Shown in pieces: positions 34,679 through 43,453 of a DNA stretch of 64,000 nucleotides. Made by a program: the position numbers and the translations under genes. A model generated the notes under the pieces. It had not been told where the DNA came from and ran no database searches. It saw nothing but the letters and a program-made list of their open reading frames with translations. This stretch comes from Agrococcus carbonis. GTDB lineage: Bacteria > Actinomycetota > Actinomycetes > Actinomycetales > Microbacteriaceae. Each line of letters starts with the position of its first letter. Position 1 is the stretch's first letter. The DNA lies in assembly GCF_900104705.1 (NCBI RefSeq), contig NZ_LT629734.1:1798001-1862000 (forward strand), read 5' to 3'.

Positions 34679-36523
34679 ATGACCCACCAGCACGAGTACT
34701 CCGTCTGGGCCCCGCACGCCGAGCGCATGCGCGTGGTCGCCCACGACGCATCCGTCGAGATGACCGCGGGCGAGGGCGGCTGGTGGCACGCGACCGCTCC
34801 CGCCGGCGACTACGGCTTCCAGATCGGCGACGACGACGCGGTGCGGCCCGACCCGCGCTCGCTGCGCCAGCCGCGCGGCGTCCACGAGCGCTCCCGCGTA
34901 TGGGACGCATCCGCCCACGACTGGCAGGACGGCGACTGGACGGGCCGACCGATCGCGGGCGGCGTGCTGTACGAGCTGCACATCGGCACGTTCACGCAGG
35001 AGGGCACGCTCGACGCCGCGGCCGAGCGGCTCGACCACTTGCTCGAGCTCGGCGTCACCCACGTCGAGCTGCTGCCGGTCAACGGCTTCAACGGCACCCA
35101 CAACTGGGGCTACGACGGCGTGGCGTGGTTCGCGGTGCACGAGGGCTACGGCGGCCCGTCGGCCTACCAGCGCTTCGTCGATGCGGCGCACGAGGCGGGT
35201 CTCGCGGTCGTGCAGGACGTCGTCTACAACCACCTGGGCGCCTCCGGCAACTACCTGCCGCTCTACGGCCCGTACCTCACCGAGGGCCGCTCGACGTGGG
35301 GCGACCTCATCAACCTCGCCGAGCCCGAGGTGCGCCGCATCATCCTCGACAACGTGCGCTACTGGTTCGAGACCATGCACGTCGACGCGCTGCGGCTCGA
35401 CGCCGTGCACGCGCTCGTCGACGATGCGAGCGTCGAGGCGGGCCGGCCGCACATCCTCGAGGAGATGGCGATCGAGACCGCGGCGCTCGCGGCCCACCTC
35501 GGCCGCCCGCTCGAGCTCATCGCCGAGAGCGACATGAACGACCCGAAGCTCATCACGCCGCGCGAGGGCGGCGGCTGGGGGCTGGATGCGCAGTGGTCGG
35601 ATGACTTCCACCACGGCCTGCACGTGGCCCTCACGGGCGAGACGCACGGCTACTACGAGGACTTCGCGCCGCTCGGCGCGCTCGCGAAGACCCTCGAGCG
35701 CGGCTTCTTCCACGACGGCACCTTCTCGACCTTCCGGGATCGTGAGCACGGGCATCCGATCGACGTCGAGCGCTCGCCGTCGTGGCGGCTCGTCGTGAGC
35801 GCGCAGAACCACGACCAGATCGGCAACCGCGCCCGCGGCGACCGCATCACCGAGGCGCTCACCGAGTCGCAGCTGCTGTGCGCGGCGCTGCTGCTCTACG
35901 CGGGCCCCTCGACGCCGATGCTCTTCATGGGCGAGGAGTGGGCGGCGTCGACGCCGTTCCAGTTCTTCACCTCGCACCCCGAGCCCGAGCTCGGCCGTCT
36001 GACGGCCGAGGGGCGGCTCGCGGAGTTCGCGCGGATGGGGTGGGACGAGTCGGTCGTGCCCGACCCGCAGGACCCGGCGACCTTCGAGCGCTCGAAGCTC
36101 GACTGGAGCGAGCTGCGGCGCGACCGGCACGCGCGGGTGCTCGACGGCTACCGGCAGCTCGCGACGCTGCGCCGCGAGCTGCCCGCGCTCACCGACCCCC
36201 GCTGGACGCGCAACCGCGTCGAGGCGTTCGAGGAGGCCGGGGTGCTGCGGCTGCTGCGCGGCGTGCCGGAGGCGGCGGCGGGTGGCGACGGCGAGCGCGC
36301 GGGCGCGGGCGAGGGCGGCGCCGATGGGGCGGGCGCGATCGTCGGCCGGCCGCGGCACGAGACCGAGGCGCGGCAGGCGAGCGCCGAGATCGTCATCAAC
36401 TTCGGCGACCGGCCGCAGTCCTTCCCGGTGACGCACCAGCGCATCCGGTTCCGGACGCATCCGGACGTCGCGTTCTCGGGCGAGCTGTCGCTGCCGCCGG
36501 GGTCGGGCGCGCTGCTGACCTGA
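34679..36523 (+). CDS. treZ: Malto-oligosyltrehalose trehalohydrolase TreZ
   Basis: A 614-residue GH13 enzyme that releases trehalose from TreY product. The N-terminal CBM48-like domain ([18 protein letters not shown]) is followed by [39 protein letters not shown] (nucleophile Asp) and [11 protein letters not shown] (acid Glu); [13 protein letters not shown] gives the third acid. A Gly/Ala/Glu-rich insert at about 534-555 interrupts the C-terminal domain. ATG at 34679 has CAGGAGGC upstream. With glgX and treY it makes trehalose from glycogen, a stress and osmolyte route. Confidence 0.92.
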   Translation: MTHQHEYSVWAPHAERMRVVAHDASVEMTAGEGGWWHATAPAGDYGFQIGDDDAVRPDPRSLRQPRGVHERSRVWDASAHDWQDGDWTGRPIAGGVLYELHIGTFTQEGTLDAAAERLDHLLELGVTHVELLPVNGFNGTHNWGYDGVAWFAVHEGYGGPSAYQRFVDAAHEAGLAVVQDVVYNHLGASGNYLPLYGPYLTEGRSTWGDLINLAEPEVRRIILDNVRYWFETMHVDALRLDAVHALVDDASVEAGRPHILEEMAIETAALAAHLGRPLELIAESDMNDPKLITPREGGGWGLDAQWSDDFHHGLHVALTGETHGYYEDFAPLGALAKTLERGFFHDGTFSTFRDREHGHPIDVERSPSWRLVVSAQNHDQIGNRARGDRITEALTESQLLCAALLLYAGPSTPMLFMGEEWAASTPFQFFTSHPEPELGRLTAEGRLAEFARMGWDESVVPDPQDPATFERSKLDWSELRRDRHARVLDGYRQLATLRRELPALTDPRWTRNRVEAFEEAGVLRLLRGVPEAAAGGDGERAGAGEGGADGAGAIVGRPRHETEARQASAEIVINFGDRPQSFPVTHQRIRFRTHPDVAFSGELSLPPGSGALLT

Positions 36524-36557
36524 TCGAGAGGCCGCGCGGGCTCGGCGGGGACGCGGC

Positions 36558-36563
36558 TACCGT
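36558..36563 (+). promoter_or_regulatory. -10 hexamer of a leaderless promoter (unknown gene after treZ)
   Basis: TACCGT is 7 nt before the GTG at 36571, inside the 47-bp gap after treZ. Confidence 0.55.
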
Positions 36564-36570
36564 GGTCACC

Positions 36571-37593
36571 GTGACGCAGACCGTCGGCGAGCTCGACTTC
36601 CCCCTCCACGGCTTCCTCGAGACCCGGCGCGGCCCGATCGTCGAGATCGGCCTCTCGAACGCGCCCGCGCGCCTCGCACGCACCTACGTGCTCGTGCCCG
36701 AGGGCGCGGGCGAGCTGCCCGCCGGGGTCTACAGCACGGCGATCAAGCAGGTGGTCGACCTCGACGACCGCGGGGGATGGCTCATCGAGGCCGAGCTCGA
36801 GCCCGAGTCGCGCTCGGCAGCGGTGCGCGCCGACACGACGCTCGACGACGAGTGGGAGGCCGACGAGCGCGACCTCTTCCTCGCATCCTCCATCGACCTC
36901 CTGCCCGAGGAGCAGGCGCCGCTCGAGCGCGAGGGCGCGCAGCCGGTGAACCCGTTCGGGCTGTGGGCGCTCGACGAGGCGGGCGCGGCCTTCCGCGTCG
37001 AGGTCGAGCTCGACGACGAGACCGGGGGCGCCGTCGTCGAGGCGGCGACGCGCTACGGCAAGTCGCTGCACCCGTTCGTCTACGGGGCGACGCGCGCCGA
37101 CACGCTCGTGATCGAGGAGCAGTTGCTCGCCGGCCCCGATGCCCTGCTCGACCTGCAGCTCTACGCCTTCGACGGCGACGAGGACCGCCCGTACGAGCGC
37201 TGGCACGTCGGCTCGCGGCGCGCGATCGAGTCGGTCGCGGCGTCGCCGCTGCCCGACTTCGACCCGGGGCAGTGGATGCGGTGGCTCACCCCCGTGGACG
37301 GCGGCGCCCCGGTGGCGTTCGGCGGGTTCCTGCTGCCCGAGGGGCGCACGATCGAGCTGCAGCCGGTCATGCCCGTCGAGCCCGAGTGGGCGGCGGGGCG
37401 CGTGCTGACGATCGCGATGCCGCGACCCGGCGTCGCCCACCAGGATGCGCGCGAGGTGACGGTCTACGCGAAGCCGTTCAAGGAGCTGCGCTCGTCGACC
37501 GCGAAGGTGCAGAAGCGCCCGCCGACCGCGATCGGCCGCTTCGTGCTCGAGGCGGAGGGCTACATGCCCGAGGGGTGGAGCGCGCTCGGCTGA
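36571..37593 (+). CDS. Conserved hypothetical protein, no recognised domain
   Basis: A 340-residue soluble acidic protein that I do not recognise. It has no signal peptide or helix, many Asp/Glu, and a beta-rich pattern (GLWALDEAGAAFRVEVELDD; LQLYAFDGDEDRPYERWHVGSRR). GTG at 36571 gives a start next to the -10 hexamer. It follows treZ with its own promoter and may be transcribed with the trehalose genes by read-through. No trehalose link can be shown from the protein itself. Confidence 0.6.
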   Translation: MTQTVGELDFPLHGFLETRRGPIVEIGLSNAPARLARTYVLVPEGAGELPAGVYSTAIKQVVDLDDRGGWLIEAELEPESRSAAVRADTTLDDEWEADERDLFLASSIDLLPEEQAPLEREGAQPVNPFGLWALDEAGAAFRVEVELDDETGGAVVEAATRYGKSLHPFVYGATRADTLVIEEQLLAGPDALLDLQLYAFDGDEDRPYERWHVGSRRAIESVAASPLPDFDPGQWMRWLTPVDGGAPVAFGGFLLPEGRTIELQPVMPVEPEWAAGRVLTIAMPRPGVAHQDAREVTVYAKPFKELRSSTAKVQKRPPTAIGRFVLEAEGYMPEGWSALG

Positions 37594-37608
37594 GGCGCGC
37601 GTCCGGAG

Positions 37609-38583
37609 TCAGGCCATGCTGGGCTCGGGGCACGCGAACCGACGTCGGTACGCCGACGGAGAGACGCCGAGCTGCCGCGAGAAGTGGTGCCGCAGCAGGG
37701 CCGCCGTGCCGAACCCGGCCTGCTGCGCCACCGCATCCAGCCCCAGGTCGGTCGCCTCGAGGAGCGCCTGCGCGCGCTGCACGCGCTGCGAGGTGAGCCA
37801 CGCCGCGGGCGTCGCGCCGAGCTCCTCGCGGAACCGGCGGGCGAACGTGCGCTCGGACAGGTTCGCGCGGCGGGCGAGTGCCGCGACGGAGTGCTCCTGG
37901 TCGAGGTGCTCGACCATCCAGTCGATGAGCGGCGCGAGCGTCTCGGCGCGCTGCTCGGCCACGGGGCCGACCGCGAACTGCGACTGGCCGCCGTCGCGCA
38001 GCGGCGGCACGACCATCGAGCGCGCGATCGTCGCGGCGACCTGCGCGCCCTGCAGCTCGCGCACGATGTGCAGGGCCGCGTCGATCGCGGCGGCGGTGCC
38101 GGCGCTCGTCGTGATGGGGCCGTCGTCGACCCAGAGGGCGTCGCGGTCGACGACCAGCTCGGGGAACTGCTCGGCGAGCGCGTCGGTGTGCCGCCAGTGC
38201 GTCGCGACCCGACGCCCGTCGAGCACGCCGGCGCGAGCGGCGACGAACGCGCCGGTGCACAGCGTCAGCACGCGCGCTCCGCGCACCACCGCGCGCTGCA
38301 GCACCCGGGCGACCGGCAGGCTGCACTCCGCGTCGTCGCTGCAGTCGTCGTAGGGGAGGACGATCACGACGTCGGCGCGATCCGCGAACTCGAGGCCCTC
38401 CTCGACCATGATCGGCAGCCCGAGGCCGCCGGCGAGCCGCACGGGCCCGGGGGTCGCCGTCACGACGCGGAAGTCGTTGCGCGGCACGCCGCGATCGGAG
38501 CGGTCGGTGCCGAAGACCTCGGCGGCGACGCCGAGCTCGAACGCGGTCGCGTCGTCATCGACGATGCAGGCGATGGTGAGCAT
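37609..38583 (-). CDS. GlxA-family AraC-type transcriptional regulator
   Basis: A 324-residue regulator. Residues 1-190 form a DJ-1/PfpI-like domain (LTLCTGAFVAARAGVLDGRRVATHW) that resembles amidases but acts as a sensor; residues 220-320 are the AraC double helix-turn-helix (SVAALARRANLSERTFARRFREELG, then PSAYRRRF). GlxA relatives control arginine, urea or glycine-betaine metabolism. ATG at 38583 has GAGGAGG upstream. It is divergent from a small membrane protein across a lower-GC region. Confidence 0.85.
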   Translation of the reverse strand: MLTIACIVDDDATAFELGVAAEVFGTDRSDRGVPRNDFRVVTATPGPVRLAGGLGLPIMVEEGLEFADRADVVIVLPYDDCSDDAECSLPVARVLQRAVVRGARVLTLCTGAFVAARAGVLDGRRVATHWRHTDALAEQFPELVVDRDALWVDDGPITTSAGTAAAIDAALHIVRELQGAQVAATIARSMVVPPLRDGGQSQFAVGPVAEQRAETLAPLIDWMVEHLDQEHSVAALARRANLSERTFARRFREELGATPAAWLTSQRVQRAQALLEATDLGLDAVAQQAGFGTAALLRHHFSRQLGVSPSAYRRRFACPEPSMA

Positions 38584-38674
38584 GGGAGCCTCCTCGTGGA
38601 CCTCGGCCAACCCGGCGACGTCGTGGTCGCCCTCGAATCTGCGCCTCGTGGTGCTGGCAGGATCTTACCGACTA

Positions 38675-38705
38675 TTGACCATTCTGCCGCTGGTGGCTGG
38701 ATATT
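38675..38705 (+). promoter_or_regulatory. Candidate promoter for the 88-residue membrane protein
   Basis: TTGACC (38675-38680), a 19-nt spacer and GATATT (38700-38705) lie in the least GC-rich stretch of the window. TGGCA (38705-38709) and TGCCA (38723-38727) form a spaced inverted repeat. Confidence 0.35.
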
Positions 38706-38726
38706 GGCAAGAGCACACTTTCTGCC

Positions 38727-38993
38727 ATGGACACCAACAGCACTTGGCTCATCGCCATCGGCATCATCGCCATCGTCGCGGCGGCCTCTGCGGTCGTCAC
38801 CGCCCTGCGAGGACGCGCGCCCCGCACCCCCATCGACGCCGAGCGTCTCGCGCGGCTGCGCGACGCGGTGGCCGACCGCGAGGCGCGCGCCGAGGCAGCC
38901 CGCCTCGACGCCCGAGTCGCCGCCGATCGGCACGCCCGCACGCGCGCCCCGCAGCGGGAGCGCGTCGCGCAGCTCTGGGCCGGGGGCGTCTGA
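38727..38993 (+). CDS. Small single-pass membrane protein
   Basis: An 88-residue protein with one helix (about 8-27, WLIAIGIIAIVAAASAVVTAL) and a cytoplasmic tail rich in Arg, Ala and Asp that is predicted to be helical. Function unknown. It is divergent from the GlxA regulator and followed by a strong hairpin, so it is a single-gene unit, possibly under GlxA control. Confidence 0.6.
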   Translation: MDTNSTWLIAIGIIAIVAAASAVVTALRGRAPRTPIDAERLARLRDAVADREARAEAARLDARVAADRHARTRAPQRERVAQLWAGGV

Positions 38994-39034
38994 GCATCCG
39001 GCTGCAGCGCGAACCCGTCCTCGAATCCACCCCT

Positions 39035-39060
39035 GGTGCGCCCGCCTCGGCGGGCGCACC
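39035..39060 (+). terminator. Strong hairpin between two small genes
   Basis: GGTGCGCCCGCC and GGCGGGCGCACC are perfectly complementary around a tiny loop, followed by ATTGCTGC. It ends the 88-residue gene and lies 8 bp before the next start. Confidence 0.7.
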
Positions 39061-39068
39061 ATTGCTGC

Positions 39069-39227
39069 ATGCACACCTGGCTCGACAGCGCGGCCGCCGA
39101 CCCCACGTGGTTGACGGTCTTCGGGGGCATCGCGGTGCTCGGCGGCTTCGCGACCGCGGTGATGCTCGTGCGGCAGATGACGCCGCGCGTGCGCATCGAC
39201 CGCAGCCGCGTCGCCCGCCGCACCTGA
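39069..39227 (+). CDS. Small membrane protein (52 residues)
   Basis: A 52-residue protein with one helix (WLTVFGGIAVLGGFATAVMLV) and a basic tail. The ATG at 39069 is just past a hairpin stem and has no clear ribosome site. Function unknown; the hydrophobic pattern and position after a similar small protein make it plausible, but short length limits certainty. Confidence 0.45.
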   Translation: MHTWLDSAAADPTWLTVFGGIAVLGGFATAVMLVRQMTPRVRIDRSRVARRT

Positions 39228-39339
39228 CGCCGCCCGGCACCCGCGGGGGCGCCGACGCCGGTGGCGCCCACCGGATCCCAGCGCGCCCGATGCATCCACC
39301 GCGCCCGCCGGCGTGCGCGCCACCCGAGAGATCGCCGGG

Positions 39340-39345
39340 TAGCGT
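39340..39345 (+). promoter_or_regulatory. -10 hexamer of a leaderless promoter (amidohydrolase gene)
   Basis: TAGCGT lies 6 nt before the ATG at 39352. Confidence 0.6.
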
Positions 39346-39351
39346 GCGAGC

Positions 39352-40848
39352 ATGCGTCTCGCCAACGGCCGTCTCGTCGACGGCACCCTGGTCGACATCG
39401 ACGTGCTCGACGGCTCCATCGAACGCGTGAGCCCCGCCGGCTCCACGCCCGTCGTCGGCGAGCGCCACGACCTCGAGGGCGCGACGGTCGTGCCTGGGCT
39501 CTGGGACGAGCACACGCACATGGGGCAGTGGGCGCGGCACCGCATGCGGCCGAGCGTGCTCGAGGCCGGCAGCGCCGAGGAGGCCGCCGCGATCGCGGGG
39601 GCAGCCGCGCACCGCCACAGCGGCACCGGGCCGCTCGTGCTCGTCGGCATGCGCGACGGGTTCTGGCCCGCGCCGCCCACGCGCGCGCTGCTCGACGAGG
39701 CGACCGGCGCCATCCCGACCCTCGTCGTCTCGAGCGACGTGCACTGCTCGTGGCCCAACAGCGCGATGCTCGCGCGGCTCGGCATCGACACGGATGCGTC
39801 GCTGCTGCGGGAGGAGGCAGCCTTCGACGCGCTCCAGGCGCTCGACGGGCTGCTCGACGACGACGAGCTCGACCGGCACGTCGTCGAGGCCCTCGCCGAC
39901 GCCGCCTCGCTCGGCGTCGTGGGCGTCGTCGACCTCGAGTTCGACGACGCCGTCGGCGCCTGGGCACGGCCCGGCAGGGGCACCCCCACCCGTGTCGATG
40001 CCGGCATCTACCCGCAGCACCTCGACCTCGCGGCCGCGCGCGGCTTGCCCGGCGGCGCGCCCCTCGTCGCTCCCGGCGGCCGCGGAGCGCTCCGCGCGCG
40101 CGTGGGGCCCTTCAAGGTCATCACCGACGGCTCGCTCGGCACCCGCACGGCGTGGACGGCGCATCCGTACGACGGCGCGACGGGCGGGGGCACCGGCACG
40201 CGCAACGTCGACGGCGATGCGCTCGACCGGATGCTCGGCGACGCCACCGCGCTCGGCCTCGGCGCCGCGGTCCACGCGATCGGGGACGCCGCGGTCTCCG
40301 CCGCGATCGACGCTCTCGAGCGCGCCGCGGCCGCGGGCCGCCACGTGGCCGGCGACCGCATCGAGCACGCGCAGCTCGTCGCGGCGGCCGACATCCCCCG
40401 CATGGCGAGGCTCGGCCTCGTCGCGTCGATCCAGCCCGAGCACGCGCTCGACGACCGCGAGCTGACCGCCGCGCTCTGGGGCGACCGCGCGGCCGACGCC
40501 TTCCGCATCCGCTCGTTCGTCGACGCCGGCGTCGCGATCGCGCTCGGGTCCGACGCGCCGGTGACGCCGCTCGATCCGTGGCGCGCGATCGCGACCGCCG
40601 TCACCCGCACGCGCGACGCCGAGCGCCCGTGGCAGCCCGACGAGGCGATCTCGCTCGAGCGGGCGATCGCCGCCTCGGCGCGCACCCGCATCGCCGCCGG
40701 CCAGCCGGCCGACCTCGTGGTGCTCGCGGATGCGCTGCCGAGCGCCGACGAGATCGCGCACGACCCGGGGGGCTCGGCCGAGCGCCTCCGCGCGACGGCC
40801 GTCCGAGCGACCCTCATCGAGGGGGAGCCCGTGCACGGCGCGCTCTGA
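39352..40848 (+). CDS. Amidohydrolase (YtcJ-like, amidohydrolase 3)
   Basis: A 498-residue metal-dependent hydrolase. DEHTHM (about 51-56) supplies the HxH pair, KVITDGSLGTRTAW is typical of YtcJ, HAIGDAA and RIEHAQ supply later metal ligands, and GSDAPVTPLDPW carries the catalytic Asp. Members act on N-acyl amino acids or cyclic amides; the substrate here is unknown. ATG starts 6 nt after a -10 hexamer. Confidence 0.85.
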   Translation: MRLANGRLVDGTLVDIDVLDGSIERVSPAGSTPVVGERHDLEGATVVPGLWDEHTHMGQWARHRMRPSVLEAGSAEEAAAIAGAAAHRHSGTGPLVLVGMRDGFWPAPPTRALLDEATGAIPTLVVSSDVHCSWPNSAMLARLGIDTDASLLREEAAFDALQALDGLLDDDELDRHVVEALADAASLGVVGVVDLEFDDAVGAWARPGRGTPTRVDAGIYPQHLDLAAARGLPGGAPLVAPGGRGALRARVGPFKVITDGSLGTRTAWTAHPYDGATGGGTGTRNVDGDALDRMLGDATALGLGAAVHAIGDAAVSAAIDALERAAAAGRHVAGDRIEHAQLVAAADIPRMARLGLVASIQPEHALDDRELTAALWGDRAADAFRIRSFVDAGVAIALGSDAPVTPLDPWRAIATAVTRTRDAERPWQPDEAISLERAIAASARTRIAAGQPADLVVLADALPSADEIAHDPGGSAERLRATAVRATLIEGEPVHGAL

Positions 40849-41020
40849 CGCGCCGCCGCCGCGCGCCACGCCGCACCGCCTCCGTCGGCGCACGACCACC
40901 TGTCGACCCCGACAGCGGATCCCTCACCCCGTTGTGGCCCCCGCACAACCACCGCGCGCGGCGGTGCGCCCCCGCTTGTGCTCCGGGCCAACCTCCGCGC
41001 CGCTCGGCCGACGCCCTGCC

Positions 41021-41026
41021 TACCGT
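41021..41026 (+). promoter_or_regulatory. Candidate -10 element for the acyl-CoA oxidase gene
   Basis: TACCGT with a leader of about 60 nt. Upstream, GTTGTG (40931-40936) and CACAAC (40944-40949) form a 6-7-6 inverted repeat that may be an operator, and CTGTCG/CGACAG (40900-40915) forms a small hairpin after the amidohydrolase gene. Confidence 0.4.
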
Positions 41027-41091
41027 GGGGGCGCACCTGCGACGGCGCCGCATCCGCGCGCCTGCCGCACCGCCGAGTCCGAGGGGGAGCC

Positions 41092-43287
41092 ATGGCCGAC
41101 ACCAACCGCAACCGCCGTCAGCGCAGCGAGGAGCCGCGGCGCATCGGGAAGGTCGACGTGGACTGGCTCGGCCGCGACCTGCTCGGCACGTGGGCCGAGC
41201 GCCGCCTCGCGGCACGCCAGAAGGTCGCCGACCCGCGCTACCAGCGCATCGACGACCTCACGATGGCCGACCACCGGCAGCGCGCCCTCGAGCAGCTGCA
41301 GCTGCTCGTCGACGACGGCGCCGTGCTCGCCGCATTCCCGAAGCGCCTCGGCGGCGAGGACGACCACGGCGGCAACATCGCCGGCTTCGAGGAGCTCGTG
41401 CTCGCCGACCCGAGCCTCCAGATCAAGTCGGGCGTGCAGTTCGGCCTGTTCGGCGCCGCGGTGCTGCACCTCGGCACGCAGCACCACCACGACACGTTCC
41501 TGCCCGCGATCATGCGCTTCGAGGTGCCGGGCGCCTTCGCGATGACAGAGACCGGCCACGGCTCCGACGTCGCGTCGATCGGCACGACCGCGACCTACGA
41601 CGCGGAGACCGAGGAGTTCGTCATCCACACGCCGTTCCGCGGCGCGTGGAAGGACTACCTCGGCAACGCCGCCCTGCACGGCAAGCACGCGGTGGTGTTC
41701 GCGAAGCTCATCACCCGCGGCATCGACCACGGCGTGCACGCGTTCTACGTGCCGATCCGCGACGACGAGGGCGCGTTCCTGCCGGGCGTCGGCGGCGAGG
41801 ACGACGGCTACAAGGGCGGCCTCAACGGCATCGACAACGGCCGGCTCCACTTCACGCACGTGCGCGTGCCCCGCACCAACCTGCTCAACCGCTACGGCGA
41901 CGTCGCCCCCGACGGCACCTACTCGAGCCCGATCGCGAGCCCCGGCCGCCGCTTCTTCACGATGATCGGCACCCTCGTGCAGGGCCGTGTCTCCCTCGAC
42001 GGCGCCGCGGCGGTCGCCCAGCAGGCGGCGCTCGCGATCGCCATCCGCTACGGCGCCGAGCGGCGGCAGTTCAACGCGTCGAGCGACACCCACGAGGAGG
42101 TGCTGCTCGACTACCGCCGCCACCAGCGCCGCCTCTTCACGCGCCTCGCCAAGGCCTACGCGCAGACCTACGCGCACGAGCGCCTGCTGACCAAGTTCGA
42201 CGGCGTCTTCTCGGGCCGCACCGACACCCCGGAGGAGCGCGAGGACCTCGAGACCCTCGCGGCAGGCCTCAAGGCGCTCTCGACCTGGCAGGCGCTCGAC
42301 ACCCTCCAGGAGGCCCGAGAGGCGTGCGGCGGTGCCGGCTTCCTCGGCGAGAACCGGCTCGTGCAGCTGCGCGCCGACCTCGACATCTACGTGACGTTCG
42401 AGGGCGACAACACGGTGCTGCTGCAGCTCGTCGGCAAGCGCCTGCTCGGCGACTTCGCGAAGCAGTTCAAGGGCGCGTCGAAGGCTGACATCGCCCGCTT
42501 CGCCGCCGACCAGTTCTTCGAGCGCGCGACGACGCTCGTGGGCCTGCGCACCTTCTCGCAGGACGTGCGCGACCTCCGCAACGTCAAGAAGTCGTCGATC
42601 GCGCTGCGCGACCGCGAGTTCCAGCGCGACCTCCTCGAGGACCGCGTCGAGACGATGGTCGCCGACATCGCCGGCCGCCTGCGCCACGCGCCGAAGGATC
42701 AGGCCAAGGCCGCCGCCGCGTTCAACGACGAGCAGCACCAGCTGATCGAGGCCGCTCGCGCGTGGGTCGAGCTGCAGCAGTTCGACGCGCTCGACGCCGC
42801 GGTCGAGCGCAGCCCCGAGGCGACGAAGAAGGTGCTGACGCACCTGCGCGACCTCTTCGCCCTCACGATCATCGAGCAGCACGCCGCATGGCACCTCGAG
42901 CACGGCCGCCTCTCGGGCGCCCGCTCGCAGGCCGTCACCTCGACGATCGACCGCCTGCTGCAGAAGCTGCGCCCGCACGCGCTCGACCTCGTCGCGGCGT
43001 TCGGGCTCGGCGACGAGCACCTGCGCGCCCACATCGCCACGGGTGCCGAGGGGCGTCGTCAGGCGGAGGCGCAGGCGCACTACGACGCGCTGCGGGCCGC
43101 GGGCGAGCTGCCCGTGCCCGAGAAGCGCTCGCGCGCGACGGATGTCGAGGCGCAGCCGATCGTCGCCGCGGGCGCCGCGCCCGTGCCGCCCTCGGCGATC
43201 GACGGCGAGTCGGCCGCCGCGGCCGACTCCGCCGACCCGTCGATGGATGCGCCGGCCGCCGAGAGCGCGGAGGTCGCCGCGCGCTGA
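41092..43287 (+). CDS. Acyl-CoA oxidase / acyl-CoA dehydrogenase family protein
   Basis: A 731-residue flavoprotein of the peroxisomal acyl-CoA oxidase type, long enough to include the extra C-terminal helical domain. AFAMTETGHGSDVASI (about 150-165) is the flavin and substrate segment, REACGGAGFLGENRL and VTFEGDNTVLLQLVGKRL carry the catalytic Glu. It oxidises acyl-CoA to enoyl-CoA, giving H2O2 or passing electrons to ETF. The last 60 residues are an Ala/Pro/Asp-rich tail. ATG has GAGGGGGAG upstream. It may feed beta-oxidation; no thiolase or hydratase is adjacent. Confidence 0.85.
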   Translation: MADTNRNRRQRSEEPRRIGKVDVDWLGRDLLGTWAERRLAARQKVADPRYQRIDDLTMADHRQRALEQLQLLVDDGAVLAAFPKRLGGEDDHGGNIAGFEELVLADPSLQIKSGVQFGLFGAAVLHLGTQHHHDTFLPAIMRFEVPGAFAMTETGHGSDVASIGTTATYDAETEEFVIHTPFRGAWKDYLGNAALHGKHAVVFAKLITRGIDHGVHAFYVPIRDDEGAFLPGVGGEDDGYKGGLNGIDNGRLHFTHVRVPRTNLLNRYGDVAPDGTYSSPIASPGRRFFTMIGTLVQGRVSLDGAAAVAQQAALAIAIRYGAERRQFNASSDTHEEVLLDYRRHQRRLFTRLAKAYAQTYAHERLLTKFDGVFSGRTDTPEEREDLETLAAGLKALSTWQALDTLQEAREACGGAGFLGENRLVQLRADLDIYVTFEGDNTVLLQLVGKRLLGDFAKQFKGASKADIARFAADQFFERATTLVGLRTFSQDVRDLRNVKKSSIALRDREFQRDLLEDRVETMVADIAGRLRHAPKDQAKAAAAFNDEQHQLIEAARAWVELQQFDALDAAVERSPEATKKVLTHLRDLFALTIIEQHAAWHLEHGRLSGARSQAVTSTIDRLLQKLRPHALDLVAAFGLGDEHLRAHIATGAEGRRQAEAQAHYDALRAAGELPVPEKRSRATDVEAQPIVAAGAAPVPPSAIDGESAAAADSADPSMDAPAAESAEVAAR

Positions 43288-43330
43288 CGTCGTCGAGCGT
43301 CGGGAAGGCACGCGAGCAGCTCAGGCGCAA

Positions 43331-43374
43331 CGCATAGGGCGTATGCGGCCAGCGGTATTGCGTACGGCATACGC
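43331..43374. promoter_or_regulatory. Double inverted repeat in the desaturase promoter
   Basis: CGCATA-N5-TATGCG (43331-43347) and GCGTA-N5-TACGC (43360-43374) lie 28 bp apart, centre to centre. Both fit the 15-mer GCRTASGGCRTAYGC, and GCGTATGC (43339-43346) also pairs with GCATACGC (43367-43374). This is the pattern of a TetR/FasR-like regulator of lipid genes, bound at two sites. Confidence 0.6.
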
Positions 43375-43453
43375 TGAAAGCATCCGGGGTCCCGACCACG
43401 ACGGTCGACCGGCCTCCACCGGCTGGGAAGTCGTCGCGACCCCGAAGGGACCC

